DNA from: Phycisphaerales bacterium | GTDB lineage: Bacteria > Planctomycetota > Phycisphaerae > Phycisphaerales > UBA1924 | Length of the DNA: 9,667 nt | Direction of reading: 5' to 3' | Assembly: GCA_030680655.1 (NCBI GenBank) | Contig: JAUXUZ010000497.1 | Coordinates: 1 to 9,667, forward strand | Shown here: positions 1 to 6,577 of the stretch, in pieces | Layout of the letters: each line of letters starts with the position of its first letter | Position numbering within the stretch: position 1 is the stretch's first letter | Notes under the pieces: model-generated | The model's database searches: none | Seen by the model: only the letters and a program-made list of their open reading frames with translations | What the model was told of the DNA's origin: nothing | Position numbers and translations under genes: made by a program

Positions 1-344
1 GAGCGAAAGCCGCCGGTGCGCAGGCGCTTGAGCAGCAGGGCGTAGAGCTCGCGGCCGACGCCCTTGCCGTGCGAGGCGGGCTCGATGTAGATGCCCACCT
101 CGGTGGTCCACTGGTAGGCGTCACGGGTGCGCCACACGCCCGCCTTGGCGTAGCCGGCGAAGGCGCCGTCGATCTCGGCGACGAGCCAGGGGAACCGCTC
201 GCGCCCGGCCTCCCACTGGCCGCGGAGCTCATCGGCCGTCACCGGGACGTAGGCGAAGTGGACGGCGGTGGTGTCGATGTAGATGTTGGTGAGTGCGGCG
301 ATGGCGTCGAAGTCATCGGGTTGGGCGGGGCGGAGGGTGAGCAC
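1..344 (-). CDS. GNAT N-acetyltransferase, phosphinothricin acetyltransferase-like (3' end missing)
   Basis: This is a partial gene: 114 codons are visible from a GTG start and the rest lies beyond the left edge. The protein begins LTLRPAQPDDFDAI, the usual first strand and helix of GNAT enzymes. It continues with an IYIDTTAVHF segment, then a WTTEVGIYIE strand around residues 79-88, then the acetyl-CoA pyrophosphate-binding loop HGKGVG at 92-97. This order matches the COG1247 group (phosphinothricin or methionine-sulfoximine acetyltransferases), which N-acetylate small amines with acetyl-CoA in the cytosol. The true substrate cannot be read from sequence, and many family members are annotated only by similarity. 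The start lies 35 bases after the stop of the MFS gene on the same strand, so the two are probably co-transcribed. Only a weak purine stretch precedes the GTG. Confidence 0.85.
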   Translation of the reverse strand, partial: MLTLRPAQPDDFDAIAALTNIYIDTTAVHFAYVPVTADELRGQWEAGRERFPWLVAEIDGAFAGYAKAGVWRTRDAYQWTTEVGIYIEPASHGKGVGRELYALLLKRLRTGGFR

Positions 345-379
345 GGGCGATTGTTGCCGGGTACAGCTCCGGGCGGCGA

Positions 380-1867
380 TCAGCCGGGCAGGGAGGCGCT
401 GGGCGGCACGTCGGCGCGGTCGACTGGGGGCGGTGTGGGGCGGAAACGCCGGGCGAGCACGGCGTTGGTCAAGTCGAGGTCGATCGCCTTGTGCCCGTGG
501 CGGTCGAGCCCGTCAACCTCGGGCGTGCGGACGATCATCATGATGATGCCCGCGAGCATGAGCATCACCGAGAGCCCGCCGACAGAGAGCTGCGTCGCGT
601 GGGCGGGTGAGACGACGGCCTTGAGGTGCTCGCCGCCGACGCCCGCGAGCACGGCGCCCACGGCGGTGGCGCCGAAGGCGAGCACGGTGACCAGCGCGAG
701 GATGCGTCCGCGCATGTGCTCGGGGGCGAGGACCTGCATGGCGACCCACGACTGGTTGAAGGCCCATATCCAGAAGAAGCCGCAGACGGCCATCGCCGCG
801 TAACCGGTCCAGAGCGTGGTGGTGAGTGAGAAGACCGTGATCGACAGGCCCAGCAGGGCAAGGCTGAGCGGCATGAAGTGGTGCTTGGGATACCACGGCG
901 GGACCCAGCGGAGCGACACACCCCCCACCACCGCGCCGACCCCCTGCACGGCCAGGAGCGTGCCGCCCGCTTCCTGCGCGGCGTGCTGCTCCTCGATGCC
1001 GTAGACGTCGATCACAAAGAGGCTGAGCATGCGCACCAGCGGCGCGGCGAGGAAGCTCAGCAGCACCTGGGCGATGAGCACCGCGCGCGGGCCGGGCTGG
1101 TGGATAACAAACGACCACGCCGACTTGAGCTGTCGCAGCACCGGCTGGCCGTCGTTGGGCGGTGCTGGGGCGTCGGGCGACTTGGAGACGACCCACGCCA
1201 CGAACATGAACGAGCAGGCGTTGAAGAAGAGGCACGGAGCGCTGGCGTACGGCTCCCAGCCGGGGATGCGCATGAAGAGGGCGATGACGAAGCCGGCCGC
1301 GGCGGGGCCGACGACGCGCGCGAGGTTGAACTGGATGCCGTTGAGCGCCAGGGCGCGTCCGAGCTGCTCGCGCGGCACGAGCCGGGGGGTGAGCACCTGC
1401 CACGCGGGGAAGTTGAAGGCGAGCACGCAGCCATTGAGCAGGCCCAGCGCAAAGAGCCAGTGCACCGCCGTGCGCGGGTCCTCGAACTGGATCATGCTCA
1501 CCGCCGCGACGCCCAGGGCGACAACGCCCGCCATCACCTGGGTGTAGACCAGCAGGGCGCGGCGGTTGAGGCGGTCGGCGGCGAGCCCGCCGAGGAGGCC
1601 GAGGACGGCGATGGGGAGCTGCTGGACCAGGCCGAGGGTTCCCTGGTCGTCGAGGCGGCGGGTCGCCTGGGCGACGAACATGGAGATGGCGAACATCTCC
1701 ATCCAGGTGCCGGTGTTGGAGAGGAACTGGGCGCTGATGACGCGCCGGTACTGCACGTTCTTCCAGACGTCGCGGTAGGTGGCCGTCTCGTGGACGATCC
1801 CCCGTGTGACCTGCGCGGCGTTGCCGCTTGCGGGGGGGACTGAGATGGGTGGGGCCGACTCCGACAC
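380..1867 (-). CDS. Major facilitator superfamily transporter, MFS_3 (EntS-like) type
   Basis: A 495-residue inner-membrane secondary transporter with about twelve predicted hydrophobic segments. The N-terminal SAQFLSNTGTWMEMFA stretch (45-60) is typical of the MFS_3 family, which includes the enterobactin exporter EntS and many uncharacterised proteins. The MFS loop 2-3 signature is present as GLAADRLNRR (94-103). The segment NLARVVGPAAAGF (181-193) and the second-half loop APEHMRGR (381-388) are further family hallmarks. The last 45 residues form a hydrophilic, proline-rich cytoplasmic tail. The start is GTG, chosen because a GGAG ribosome-binding site (1873-1876) sits 5 bases upstream. The gene lies 63 bases after the zinc-ribbon membrane protein and 35 bases before the acetyltransferase. 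The substrate is unknown; a siderophore or drug efflux role is only a family-level guess. Confidence 0.92.
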   Translation of the reverse strand: MSESAPPISVPPASGNAAQVTRGIVHETATYRDVWKNVQYRRVISAQFLSNTGTWMEMFAISMFVAQATRRLDDQGTLGLVQQLPIAVLGLLGGLAADRLNRRALLVYTQVMAGVVALGVAAVSMIQFEDPRTAVHWLFALGLLNGCVLAFNFPAWQVLTPRLVPREQLGRALALNGIQFNLARVVGPAAAGFVIALFMRIPGWEPYASAPCLFFNACSFMFVAWVVSKSPDAPAPPNDGQPVLRQLKSAWSFVIHQPGPRAVLIAQVLLSFLAAPLVRMLSLFVIDVYGIEEQHAAQEAGGTLLAVQGVGAVVGGVSLRWVPPWYPKHHFMPLSLALLGLSITVFSLTTTLWTGYAAMAVCGFFWIWAFNQSWVAMQVLAPEHMRGRILALVTVLAFGATAVGAVLAGVGGEHLKAVVSPAHATQLSVGGLSVMLMLAGIIMMIVRTPEVDGLDRHGHKAIDLDLTNAVLARRFRPTPPPVDRADVPPSASLPG

Positions 1868-1930
1868 GCGGACTCCGTTCCGACCGGGCGGATTCCCTGG
1901 CGAGGGCGGGAATGCAGGGCGACGGCGATG

Positions 1931-2722
1931 CTATGCGGATGCACGCGGCGCGTCAGCGGGGGCGCCCTGCTGAGCGGCCGAGGCGGGCGTGTTGGCGTAG
2001 CGGCAGCGGCGGATGCCGATGTAGACCAGCGTCTCGAACGCGAGCATGCCGGCGAGCAACGGGAGAAGCGTCTGGACCGTGCGCAGTTGCGTGTAGTAGT
2101 CGCTGACCAGGCGGCCGCCCAGCTGGCGGTAGAGCAGCGTGTTGAGCCATTCCCAGGTGAGCAGCCGTTCGGCCGGGTTGATGATCGCGACCACAACCAG
2201 CAGGATTCCGCCTACAGCCCAACCCACCGTCGCGTGGCTGCAGACCGTCCACGCGACGTCCTTGGTCACGCGCCATTTCCTCGACTCGGCGCGGGCGAAT
2301 AGCCGGAGGCCGCGGGTCTCGATGTAGGTGAGCAGGAGCAGCAGCGCGCAGGAACCGATCCAGATGAGGCCGGCCTCAAGGAACCAGTTGGCACGCACGG
2401 CACCGAGCCACATGGCGGCGATGGCGGCCGCGGTGAGCATGATGTTTGTGAACATGAGCCGCGCGGCGCCGTGGTCGATGCGCACGCAGCGGTAAAGGCG
2501 GCGGGGCGAGGTGATCGCCTCAACGTTTCCCCAGAACCACCTGCCCGCGACGTTGCCGCGGCGCTGGTAGATGCTCCCTGGGCGGCGGCTGGGCCAGCTG
2601 AGCCCGGCGGGGTCGCCGCACTCGGGGCAGGGCTCGGTCTCGGCCAGGCCCGCGATGGCGTAGCCGCAGCGCTCGCAGAGGAGGGCGTCGGGGTCTGGGG
2701 GTGTGGCGGGCGATGCGGGCAC
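1931..2722 (-). CDS. Zinc-ribbon membrane protein of unknown function
   Basis: A 263-residue protein that I cannot assign to a characterised family. Residues 16-35 form a compact zinc-ribbon, with C16, C19, C32 and C35 spaced as CxxC, 12 residues, CxxC, ending in CPECG. After a basic juxtamembrane stretch come about four hydrophobic segments, roughly 90-110, 113-135, 155-181 and 215-236. A short basic tail begins IRRCRYAN. Proteins with one cytosolic CxxC-GY...CPECG knuckle followed by membrane helices are, to my knowledge, abundant in Phycisphaerae, and this is my main taxonomic clue. The GTG start is the most upstream start after an in-frame stop and lies 15 residues before the first cysteine, but no clear Shine-Dalgarno sequence precedes it. 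It is probably the first gene of the run with the MFS and GNAT genes, transcribed from the divergent region shared with the PilZ gene. Confidence 0.85.
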   Translation of the reverse strand: MPASPATPPDPDALLCERCGYAIAGLAETEPCPECGDPAGLSWPSRRPGSIYQRRGNVAGRWFWGNVEAITSPRRLYRCVRIDHGAARLMFTNIMLTAAAIAAMWLGAVRANWFLEAGLIWIGSCALLLLLTYIETRGLRLFARAESRKWRVTKDVAWTVCSHATVGWAVGGILLVVVAIINPAERLLTWEWLNTLLYRQLGGRLVSDYYTQLRTVQTLLPLLAGMLAFETLVYIGIRRCRYANTPASAAQQGAPADAPRASA

Positions 2723-2833
2723 CGGGGAGGGTATCTGTTTGGCGTGAGTCGGGGTTCAGTTGGTCGCGCGAGCGTCCGATAGATTCAGCATCCCCGACGA
2801 CGGGTGTTCGCACAACCGCAACGAGAGCGCACG
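2723..2833. promoter_or_regulatory. Divergent intergenic region, presumed promoters for both flanking genes
   Basis: These 111 bases separate two divergent genes, so promoters for both directions are expected here. On the plus strand there is TTGGTC at 2760-2765 and GATTCA at 2783-2788 with 17 bases between. This is only a poor match to a sigma-70 promoter. I see no convincing operator. The call rests on gene orientation, not on a recognised motif. Confidence 0.4.
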
Positions 2834-3232
2834 ATGAAACTCAACACCGACCGCCGCCGCTTCCCGCGCTTCGACCTGGAAGCGATGTACACCACGATCG
2901 CGATCCGCACGCTCGAGACCGACACGTTCGAGTTGCAGGGGCACGCTTACGACGTGAGCGAGGGTGGGCTGCGTTTCGAGCTTGACCGCGGCATCGAGTG
3001 CGGCACGCAGGTCGCCATCATGATCACCTTGCCGACGATGAACAACGGCGCCGACACCTTCGGCCCCGACAACGCGGTTTACGTCTTCGCCACCGTCGTG
3101 TGGATCGAGGATGAGAACGAGGCGGGCCCGATCAAGATGGCCGCGGTCTTCAATCGCTGGGCCCGCAAGGGCGACCACGAGCGGCTGCTGGCGGAGCTTC
3201 GCAAGGGTTCGTACCGGCGTCAGGCGGCGTAA
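2834..3232 (+). CDS. PilZ domain protein, probable c-di-GMP receptor
   Basis: A 132-residue stand-alone PilZ domain. Both c-di-GMP-binding motifs are intact: R8xxxR12 within DRRRFPRF near the N-terminus, and DxSxxG as D40-V-S42-E-G-G45. They are followed by the beta-strands expected of the barrel (GLRFELD, QVAIMITLP, VYVFATVVW). Proteins of this size usually act as soluble c-di-GMP-responsive adaptors that control motility, polysaccharide synthesis or secretion, but the partner cannot be inferred here. The basic C-terminal helix (residues 108-132) could be a partner-binding surface. The ATG at 2834 is chosen because GAGAG (2823-2827) lies 6 bases upstream and the RRRFPRF motif then starts near residue 7, as usual. 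An in-frame GTG at 2804 would add ten residues but has no ribosome-binding site. No cyclase or phosphodiesterase gene lies nearby. Confidence 0.9.
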   Translation: MKLNTDRRRFPRFDLEAMYTTIAIRTLETDTFELQGHAYDVSEGGLRFELDRGIECGTQVAIMITLPTMNNGADTFGPDNAVYVFATVVWIEDENEAGPIKMAAVFNRWARKGDHERLLAELRKGSYRRQAA

Positions 3233-3514
3233 CGGCCGTCGCGTCCGTCGGTTCACTGCTGCTTATCAATCAGGTCACCGGCTGCGCTCTGGATTGCTCC
3301 GGAGAGGTGCTGTCGTGACCGACGTCGTTCCTGGCATAACCGTCGGAGCGATGCACCCGCGTGCCCGTTCCGCGAGGGGTGGGATCGAGCGGAACGAGGG
3401 CGAAGGAGGGCTTTTTCTCGGGAAGCAAGGGTGCGGACCGGATTTGATGCCCTATTTGCCGCCGCGTGGACTCGTCTGGCGGGCCACCCCTACTCCATCT
3501 CCCTACGCTGGTGC
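3233..3514 (+). other. Long non-coding gap upstream of obg
   Basis: These 282 bases lie between the PilZ stop and the Obg start. No credible ORF, tRNA or known riboswitch is visible. The notable contents are an inverted repeat at 3366-3396, a T-run at 3412-3416, and a TACGCT element (3504-3509) six bases from the Obg start codon. The rplU-rpmA pair that often precedes obg in bacteria is absent. Confidence 0.5.
3366..3396 (+). promoter_or_regulatory. Inverted repeat (8-bp stem) in the region upstream of obg
   Basis: CGTTCCGC (3366-3373) is the exact reverse complement of GCGGAACG (3389-3396), leaving a 15-base loop. Three further G-C pairs could form outside a 2-base bulge. A run of five T residues starts 15 bases after the stem (3412-3416), too far away for a classical intrinsic terminator. 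It could be a terminator remnant for the PilZ gene, an attenuator in the obg leader, or chance in GC-rich DNA. Confidence 0.35.
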
Positions 3515-4891
3515 ATGTTCGTCGACTCTGCAATCATCACCGTCTACGCCGGTAACGGCGGCGCTGGCAACGTTTCGTTCCGCCGTGAGAAGTTCGAGCC
3601 CAAGGGTGGGCCCGCCGGGGGTGACGGCGGGCGCGGCGGCGATGTGGTTTTCCACACCGACGACGGGATCAACACGCTCTTTGACTTCCGCGGGCGGCCG
3701 GACTGGGAGGCGCAGGGGGGCGAGCGCGGGCGCAAGAAGCAGCAGCACGGCGCCGACGGCAACCACTTGATCATCCGGGTGCCGCCGGGGACGCTCATCT
3801 TCGACGCCAAGACCGGCGAGCAGCTTGCCGACCTTGGGCCGAACCAGGAGTACGTCGCGGCGCGCGGCGGGCACGGCGGCTTCGGCAACGAGCACTACAA
3901 GAGCCCAACCAACCAGACGCCCACGTACGCCCACCCCGGTCAGGAGGGTGAGGTGCGCGAGCTGCGCCTTGAGTTGAAGCTGCTGGCAGATGTCGGCCTG
4001 CTGGGCCTGCCCACCGCGGGCAAGAGCACGCTGCTCAAGGCGCTGACGCACGCGAACCCCAAGATCGCGGCCTACCCGTTCACGACGCTGAGCCCGCAGC
4101 TTGGCGTGGCCGAGCTTGACCCGACGCGCCGGCTGGTCGTCGCGGACATCCCCGGGCTGATCGAGGGGGCGTCGCAGGGTGTGGGGCTGGGGATCGAGTT
4201 CCTCAAGCACATCGAACGCACCAAGGTGCTGGTGCACCTGCTGGATGTGATGCCCCCCGACGGGAGCGACCCGGCGGCCAACTACAAGACGATCCGCAAA
4301 GAGCTGGAGCAGTACTCGGCGCCGCTGGCGGAGCGCGAAGAGGTGATCTGCCTCAACAAGCTCGACCTGCTGGAGAACGACGCGGCGCGCGGCGAGGCGG
4401 TGAAGTCGCTGCGGGCCAAGCTCAAGCTCGGGCGCGAGGTGCGTGTGCTGCCGCTGAGCGGCGCGACGCACATCGGCACGCGCGAGCTGCTGGAGCTGCT
4501 CTGGACCATCGTGCAGGGGAAGGCCTCGGGCTGGAACAGGGGTCCTGCGCCGCGCGCAGCGGGCGGCATGTCGGCCAATCGGCGCAAGGCGGCGCACGCA
4601 GCGCCGGCGAACCCCACCCCGCCCGACCGCGATCTGCAGCTCCGGCCGGCGGTGGCGCTGAAGGGAAAAGCGATCAAGACCGAGGCCAAGCGGCTGGAGG
4701 GGCTGCCGACTGCGCGCACCGGCAAGCCGGGCAAGAAGGCCCCGACCGCGAAGGTGGCTGGACCTGCGGCCAAGCGCAAACCCGTCAAGCAGAAGGCCGC
4801 GGCCAAGCGGCCGACGGCGAAGAAGGTCGTGCGCAAGGTCGCCAAGAGCGCCGCACGCAAACCGGCGGCCAAGAAGAAGGCCAAGCGGTAG
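3515..4891 (+). CDS. obg: GTPase Obg/CgtA with a histone H1-like basic tail
   Basis: A 458-residue Obg-family GTPase acting in late large-subunit ribosome assembly and stress signalling. The glycine-rich Obg fold covers about residues 1-158, starting MFVDSAIITVYAGNGGAGNV and containing FRREKFEPKGGPAGGDGG. The G domain has G1 GLPTAGKST (164-172), the G2 segment YPFTT (187-191), G3 DIPG (211-214), G4 NKLD (281-284) and G5 SGA (315-317). After about residue 345 the usual OCT domain is not recognisable. A proline/alanine linker leads instead to a tail (400-458) in which 24 of 59 residues are Lys or Arg and none are acidic. The ATG at 3515 gives the canonical Obg N-terminus. An in-frame GTG at 3431 would add a 28-residue extension unlike the family. 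No Shine-Dalgarno sequence precedes 3515. The gene converges with the TlyA-like gene, whose stop is 8 bases away. Confidence 0.96.
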   Translation: MFVDSAIITVYAGNGGAGNVSFRREKFEPKGGPAGGDGGRGGDVVFHTDDGINTLFDFRGRPDWEAQGGERGRKKQQHGADGNHLIIRVPPGTLIFDAKTGEQLADLGPNQEYVAARGGHGGFGNEHYKSPTNQTPTYAHPGQEGEVRELRLELKLLADVGLLGLPTAGKSTLLKALTHANPKIAAYPFTTLSPQLGVAELDPTRRLVVADIPGLIEGASQGVGLGIEFLKHIERTKVLVHLLDVMPPDGSDPAANYKTIRKELEQYSAPLAEREEVICLNKLDLLENDAARGEAVKSLRAKLKLGREVRVLPLSGATHIGTRELLELLWTIVQGKASGWNRGPAPRAAGGMSANRRKAAHAAPANPTPPDRDLQLRPAVALKGKAIKTEAKRLEGLPTARTGKPGKKAPTAKVAGPAAKRKPVKQKAAAKRPTAKKVVRKVAKSAARKPAAKKKAKR

Positions 4892-4899
4892 GCAACCGT

Positions 4900-5541
4900 T
4901 CACGCCCCGCGCAGCACAAACCGAACCAGCCACTCAGGGTTCCCCTGCTTGTGCTTTCCGCCGCCGCCCTTGATCGGCGAGGGCGTCTTGCCGGCGACGG
5001 TAAGCGGGAGGGTGGCGCAGACCTCGGCGATCACCGCGTCGGTGACGGCGGCGGCTTCATCATCGGCAAGGATGCCGCGGGCGGACTTGTCCTTGCTGCT
5101 GCGCTCGTAGTGGGGCTTGACGAGGGCAACGATGCCGCCGGTTGCGCTGGGGCGGAGCCACTTGATCGCGGCGGGGAGTGCGAATCGCATGGGCGTCCAG
5201 CTCACATCCATCACGACCAGGTCAACGGGCGCGGGGGGCTCGGCGTGGAGGGCGTTGGTGCGCTCCATCACGCGCACGCGCGGGTCGGTGCGCAGCTTGT
5301 AGGCGAGCACGCCGTAACCGGTGTCGACGCTGATGACGCGTGCAGCCCCGCGCAGCAGGAGGCAGTGGGTGAAACCACCGGTTGAGCACCCCAGGTCAGC
5401 GCAGGTCCAGCCGCGGGGGTCGATCGCGAGCGTGTCGAGCGCGTGGGCGAGCTTGAGCCCGCCGCGCGAGACGTAGGGGCAGGAATCACCCTCTGGTGAC
5501 GGGGTGGGCGAAGGGGGAGGCGACGGGGGCCGCGCGTTCAT
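4900..5541 (-). CDS. TlyA-like FtsJ-fold rRNA 2'-O-methyltransferase lacking the S4 domain
   Basis: A 213-residue SAM-dependent methyltransferase of the TlyA/FtsJ-like group, which 2'-O-methylates ribosomal RNA. The core is complete: SRGGLKL (25-31) with the conserved lysine K30; SAM motif DLGCSTGGF (49-57); VDTGYG (72-77) and ERTNAL (93-98); catalytic-type D112 in VMDVSW; K142 and E146 in VKPHYE; and the C-terminal signature SPIKG...GNPEWL (188-205). Known TlyA proteins carry an N-terminal S4 RNA-binding domain of about 60 residues. Here it is replaced by 22 residues of mostly Pro and Ser. No remnant exists upstream, because the ATG overlaps the lpxI stop (ATGA). The glycine/lysine insert GGGGKHKQ (192-199) expands a normally short loop. 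The overlap implies translational coupling to lpxI. Confidence is high for the fold, lower for the exact target nucleotide. Confidence 0.9.
   Translation of the reverse strand: MNARPPSPPPSPTPSPEGDSCPYVSRGGLKLAHALDTLAIDPRGWTCADLGCSTGGFTHCLLLRGAARVISVDTGYGVLAYKLRTDPRVRVMERTNALHAEPPAPVDLVVMDVSWTPMRFALPAAIKWLRPSATGGIVALVKPHYERSSKDKSARGILADDEAAAVTDAVIAEVCATLPLTVAGKTPSPIKGGGGKHKQGNPEWLVRFVLRGA
5538..5541 (-). promoter_or_regulatory. ATGA stop/start overlap coupling lpxI to the tlyA-like gene
   Basis: On the minus strand the methyltransferase ATG (5541-5539) shares two bases with the lpxI TGA (5540-5538). No strong Shine-Dalgarno sequence precedes this ATG. Translation of the second gene therefore probably depends on ribosomes that terminate on lpxI. 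Confidence 0.85.
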
Positions 5542-6464
5542 GACCCGTTGACCATCGTGCGGATGCCGCTGCCGAGGGTGCCGGGCCCGGCCATCGGCAC
5601 GCCGACGACGGCGACGCCGAGCTGATCGGCCGCCTCGAGCATCTTGATCTTGTCGATCATGATCACGTTGCCGCTGGCGACGGCCAGGCATGTGCCGCCG
5701 GCGGCGGCGAGGTTCTCGACGGTCTGCACGCCGACGGTTGGCACATCGCTGCGCCGGTCGTGCCCCGAGCGTGCGCCCTTGCAGAGCGTCCATCCGCCGC
5801 GCCGGCAGAGGATGCCGGAGCGTTCGATCATCTTGTCGGTCCCTTCGATCCCCTCGACGGCGATGATGTCTCGGTCTTTGACGGCGACGGCCTGGCCGAT
5901 GTCGAGCCGCAGCAGCTCGCCCAGCAGGGGCCACGCGAACTGGTAGTCGACGCGCTCATCGGAGGTGGGCTGGCGGCTGGTCATGACTCCGGGCGAGGCG
6001 AGGTGGTTGTCGATCGGCGCGGTGGAGTCGAGCAGCTGCACGCCGGAGAGCTCGAGCTGGCGCGCGACGAAGCCGAGCAGCACGTGCGAGCGCCGGTCGT
6101 GGCGGAGTGTTCGGTAGTAGCCGATGAGCGTGGCGAAGTCGGGCACGTGCCGGACCAGCTTCCAAGGGTCGAACATCAGCTTGGCCTTGTCGACGCGCCC
6201 GACCATGATCGCGTGCGACACGCCCATGTGGCGGAGCTTGCGCCCCCAGCCGCCGACGCGGAGGAGGCCCACCTGCTGGAAGCTGGCGCACATCGGCGGG
6301 AGCATCGGGTCAAACTGTTCGGCGAGGCCGAGCCCGTGCACGGGGTGCCCGCCGGCGCGCAGCCCTTCGGCGACGAGCACGGGTAACCTTCCACCCCCAG
6401 CGATCAGGCCGATCGGTGTGCCCGGAGGGGGTGGGTCGCTCAGGATGGTGAGTGCGCTGGTCAA
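5538..6464 (-). CDS. lpxI: UDP-2,3-diacylglucosamine pyrophosphatase LpxI
   Basis: A 308-residue LpxI (DUF1009) enzyme. The family hydrolyses UDP-2,3-diacylglucosamine to lipid X and UMP, the fourth step of lipid A synthesis, and replaces LpxH in organisms lacking it. The N-terminal domain begins PIGLIAGGGRLPVLVAEG (17-34). Conserved features include GYYRTLRHDRRSH (115-127), LDIGQAVAVKDRDIIAVEG (187-205), EGTDKMIER (207-215) and the C-terminal RRSDVPTVG (237-245), whose aspartate (D240) matches the conserved acidic residue implicated in catalysis. It ends with a VASGNVIMID strand. The only available start is TTG at 6464, since an in-frame stop lies just upstream (6498-6500). It has no Shine-Dalgarno sequence, so the exact start is uncertain by a few residues. 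The stop overlaps the TlyA-like start by 4 bases. Confidence 0.93.
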   Translation of the reverse strand: MTSALTILSDPPPPGTPIGLIAGGGRLPVLVAEGLRAGGHPVHGLGLAEQFDPMLPPMCASFQQVGLLRVGGWGRKLRHMGVSHAIMVGRVDKAKLMFDPWKLVRHVPDFATLIGYYRTLRHDRRSHVLLGFVARQLELSGVQLLDSTAPIDNHLASPGVMTSRQPTSDERVDYQFAWPLLGELLRLDIGQAVAVKDRDIIAVEGIEGTDKMIERSGILCRRGGWTLCKGARSGHDRRSDVPTVGVQTVENLAAAGGTCLAVASGNVIMIDKIKMLEAADQLGVAVVGVPMAGPGTLGSGIRTMVNGS

Positions 6465-6577
6465 ATGAAGGGCAGGAGCGTCGCGGAGCGGGAATCGTCA
6501 CCCCGCCCCCGCGTGCGCAAGGATATCACGCCGCTTTCGCCGCTGCCCACCCGTAGAAGCGCCAGAGCCTCGGTGTC

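Noticed and set aside
69..1843. Long plus-strand frames (69-803, 878-1843) opposite the GNAT and MFS genes
   Set aside because: They mirror well-supported genes on the other strand and read as Gly/Asp/Glu/His-rich sequence with no motifs or ribosome-binding sites.
1892..1913. Inverted repeat ATTCCC...GGGAAT between the zinc-ribbon and MFS genes as a terminator
   Set aside because: The stem is only 6 bp with a 10-base loop and no following U-run, and the next gene starts 25 bases later on the same strand.
3270..3533. A small minus-strand frame across the gap upstream of obg
   Set aside because: It has no ribosome-binding site, no recognisable domain, and overlaps the start of obg. Its composition looks random.
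3503..4933. A 476-codon open frame antisense to the whole of obg
   Set aside because: Its translation is low-complexity Arg/Leu/Ala-rich with no recognisable domain. Long antisense frames are expected opposite GC-rich coding DNA with G/C-rich third positions.
4930..4990. Insertion of a dispersed palindromic element in the C-terminus of the TlyA-like gene (TPSPIKGGGGKH)
   Set aside because: SPI-G...GN-E is a conserved C-terminal signature of TlyA proteins, so the segment is native. Only the small Gly/Lys loop expansion is unusual.
5486..5499. Short hairpin TCACC-CTCT-GGTGA inside the first codons of the TlyA-like gene
   Set aside because: A 5-bp stem within coding sequence is common by chance. 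It looks like part of a dispersed repeat, but no second copy is seen in the window.
4900..5934. A longer start for the methyltransferase extending into lpxI
   Set aside because: The extra residues are a repetitive Arg-rich shadow of lpxI. The FtsJ-type motifs fit the ATG at 5541, which forms the coupling overlap.
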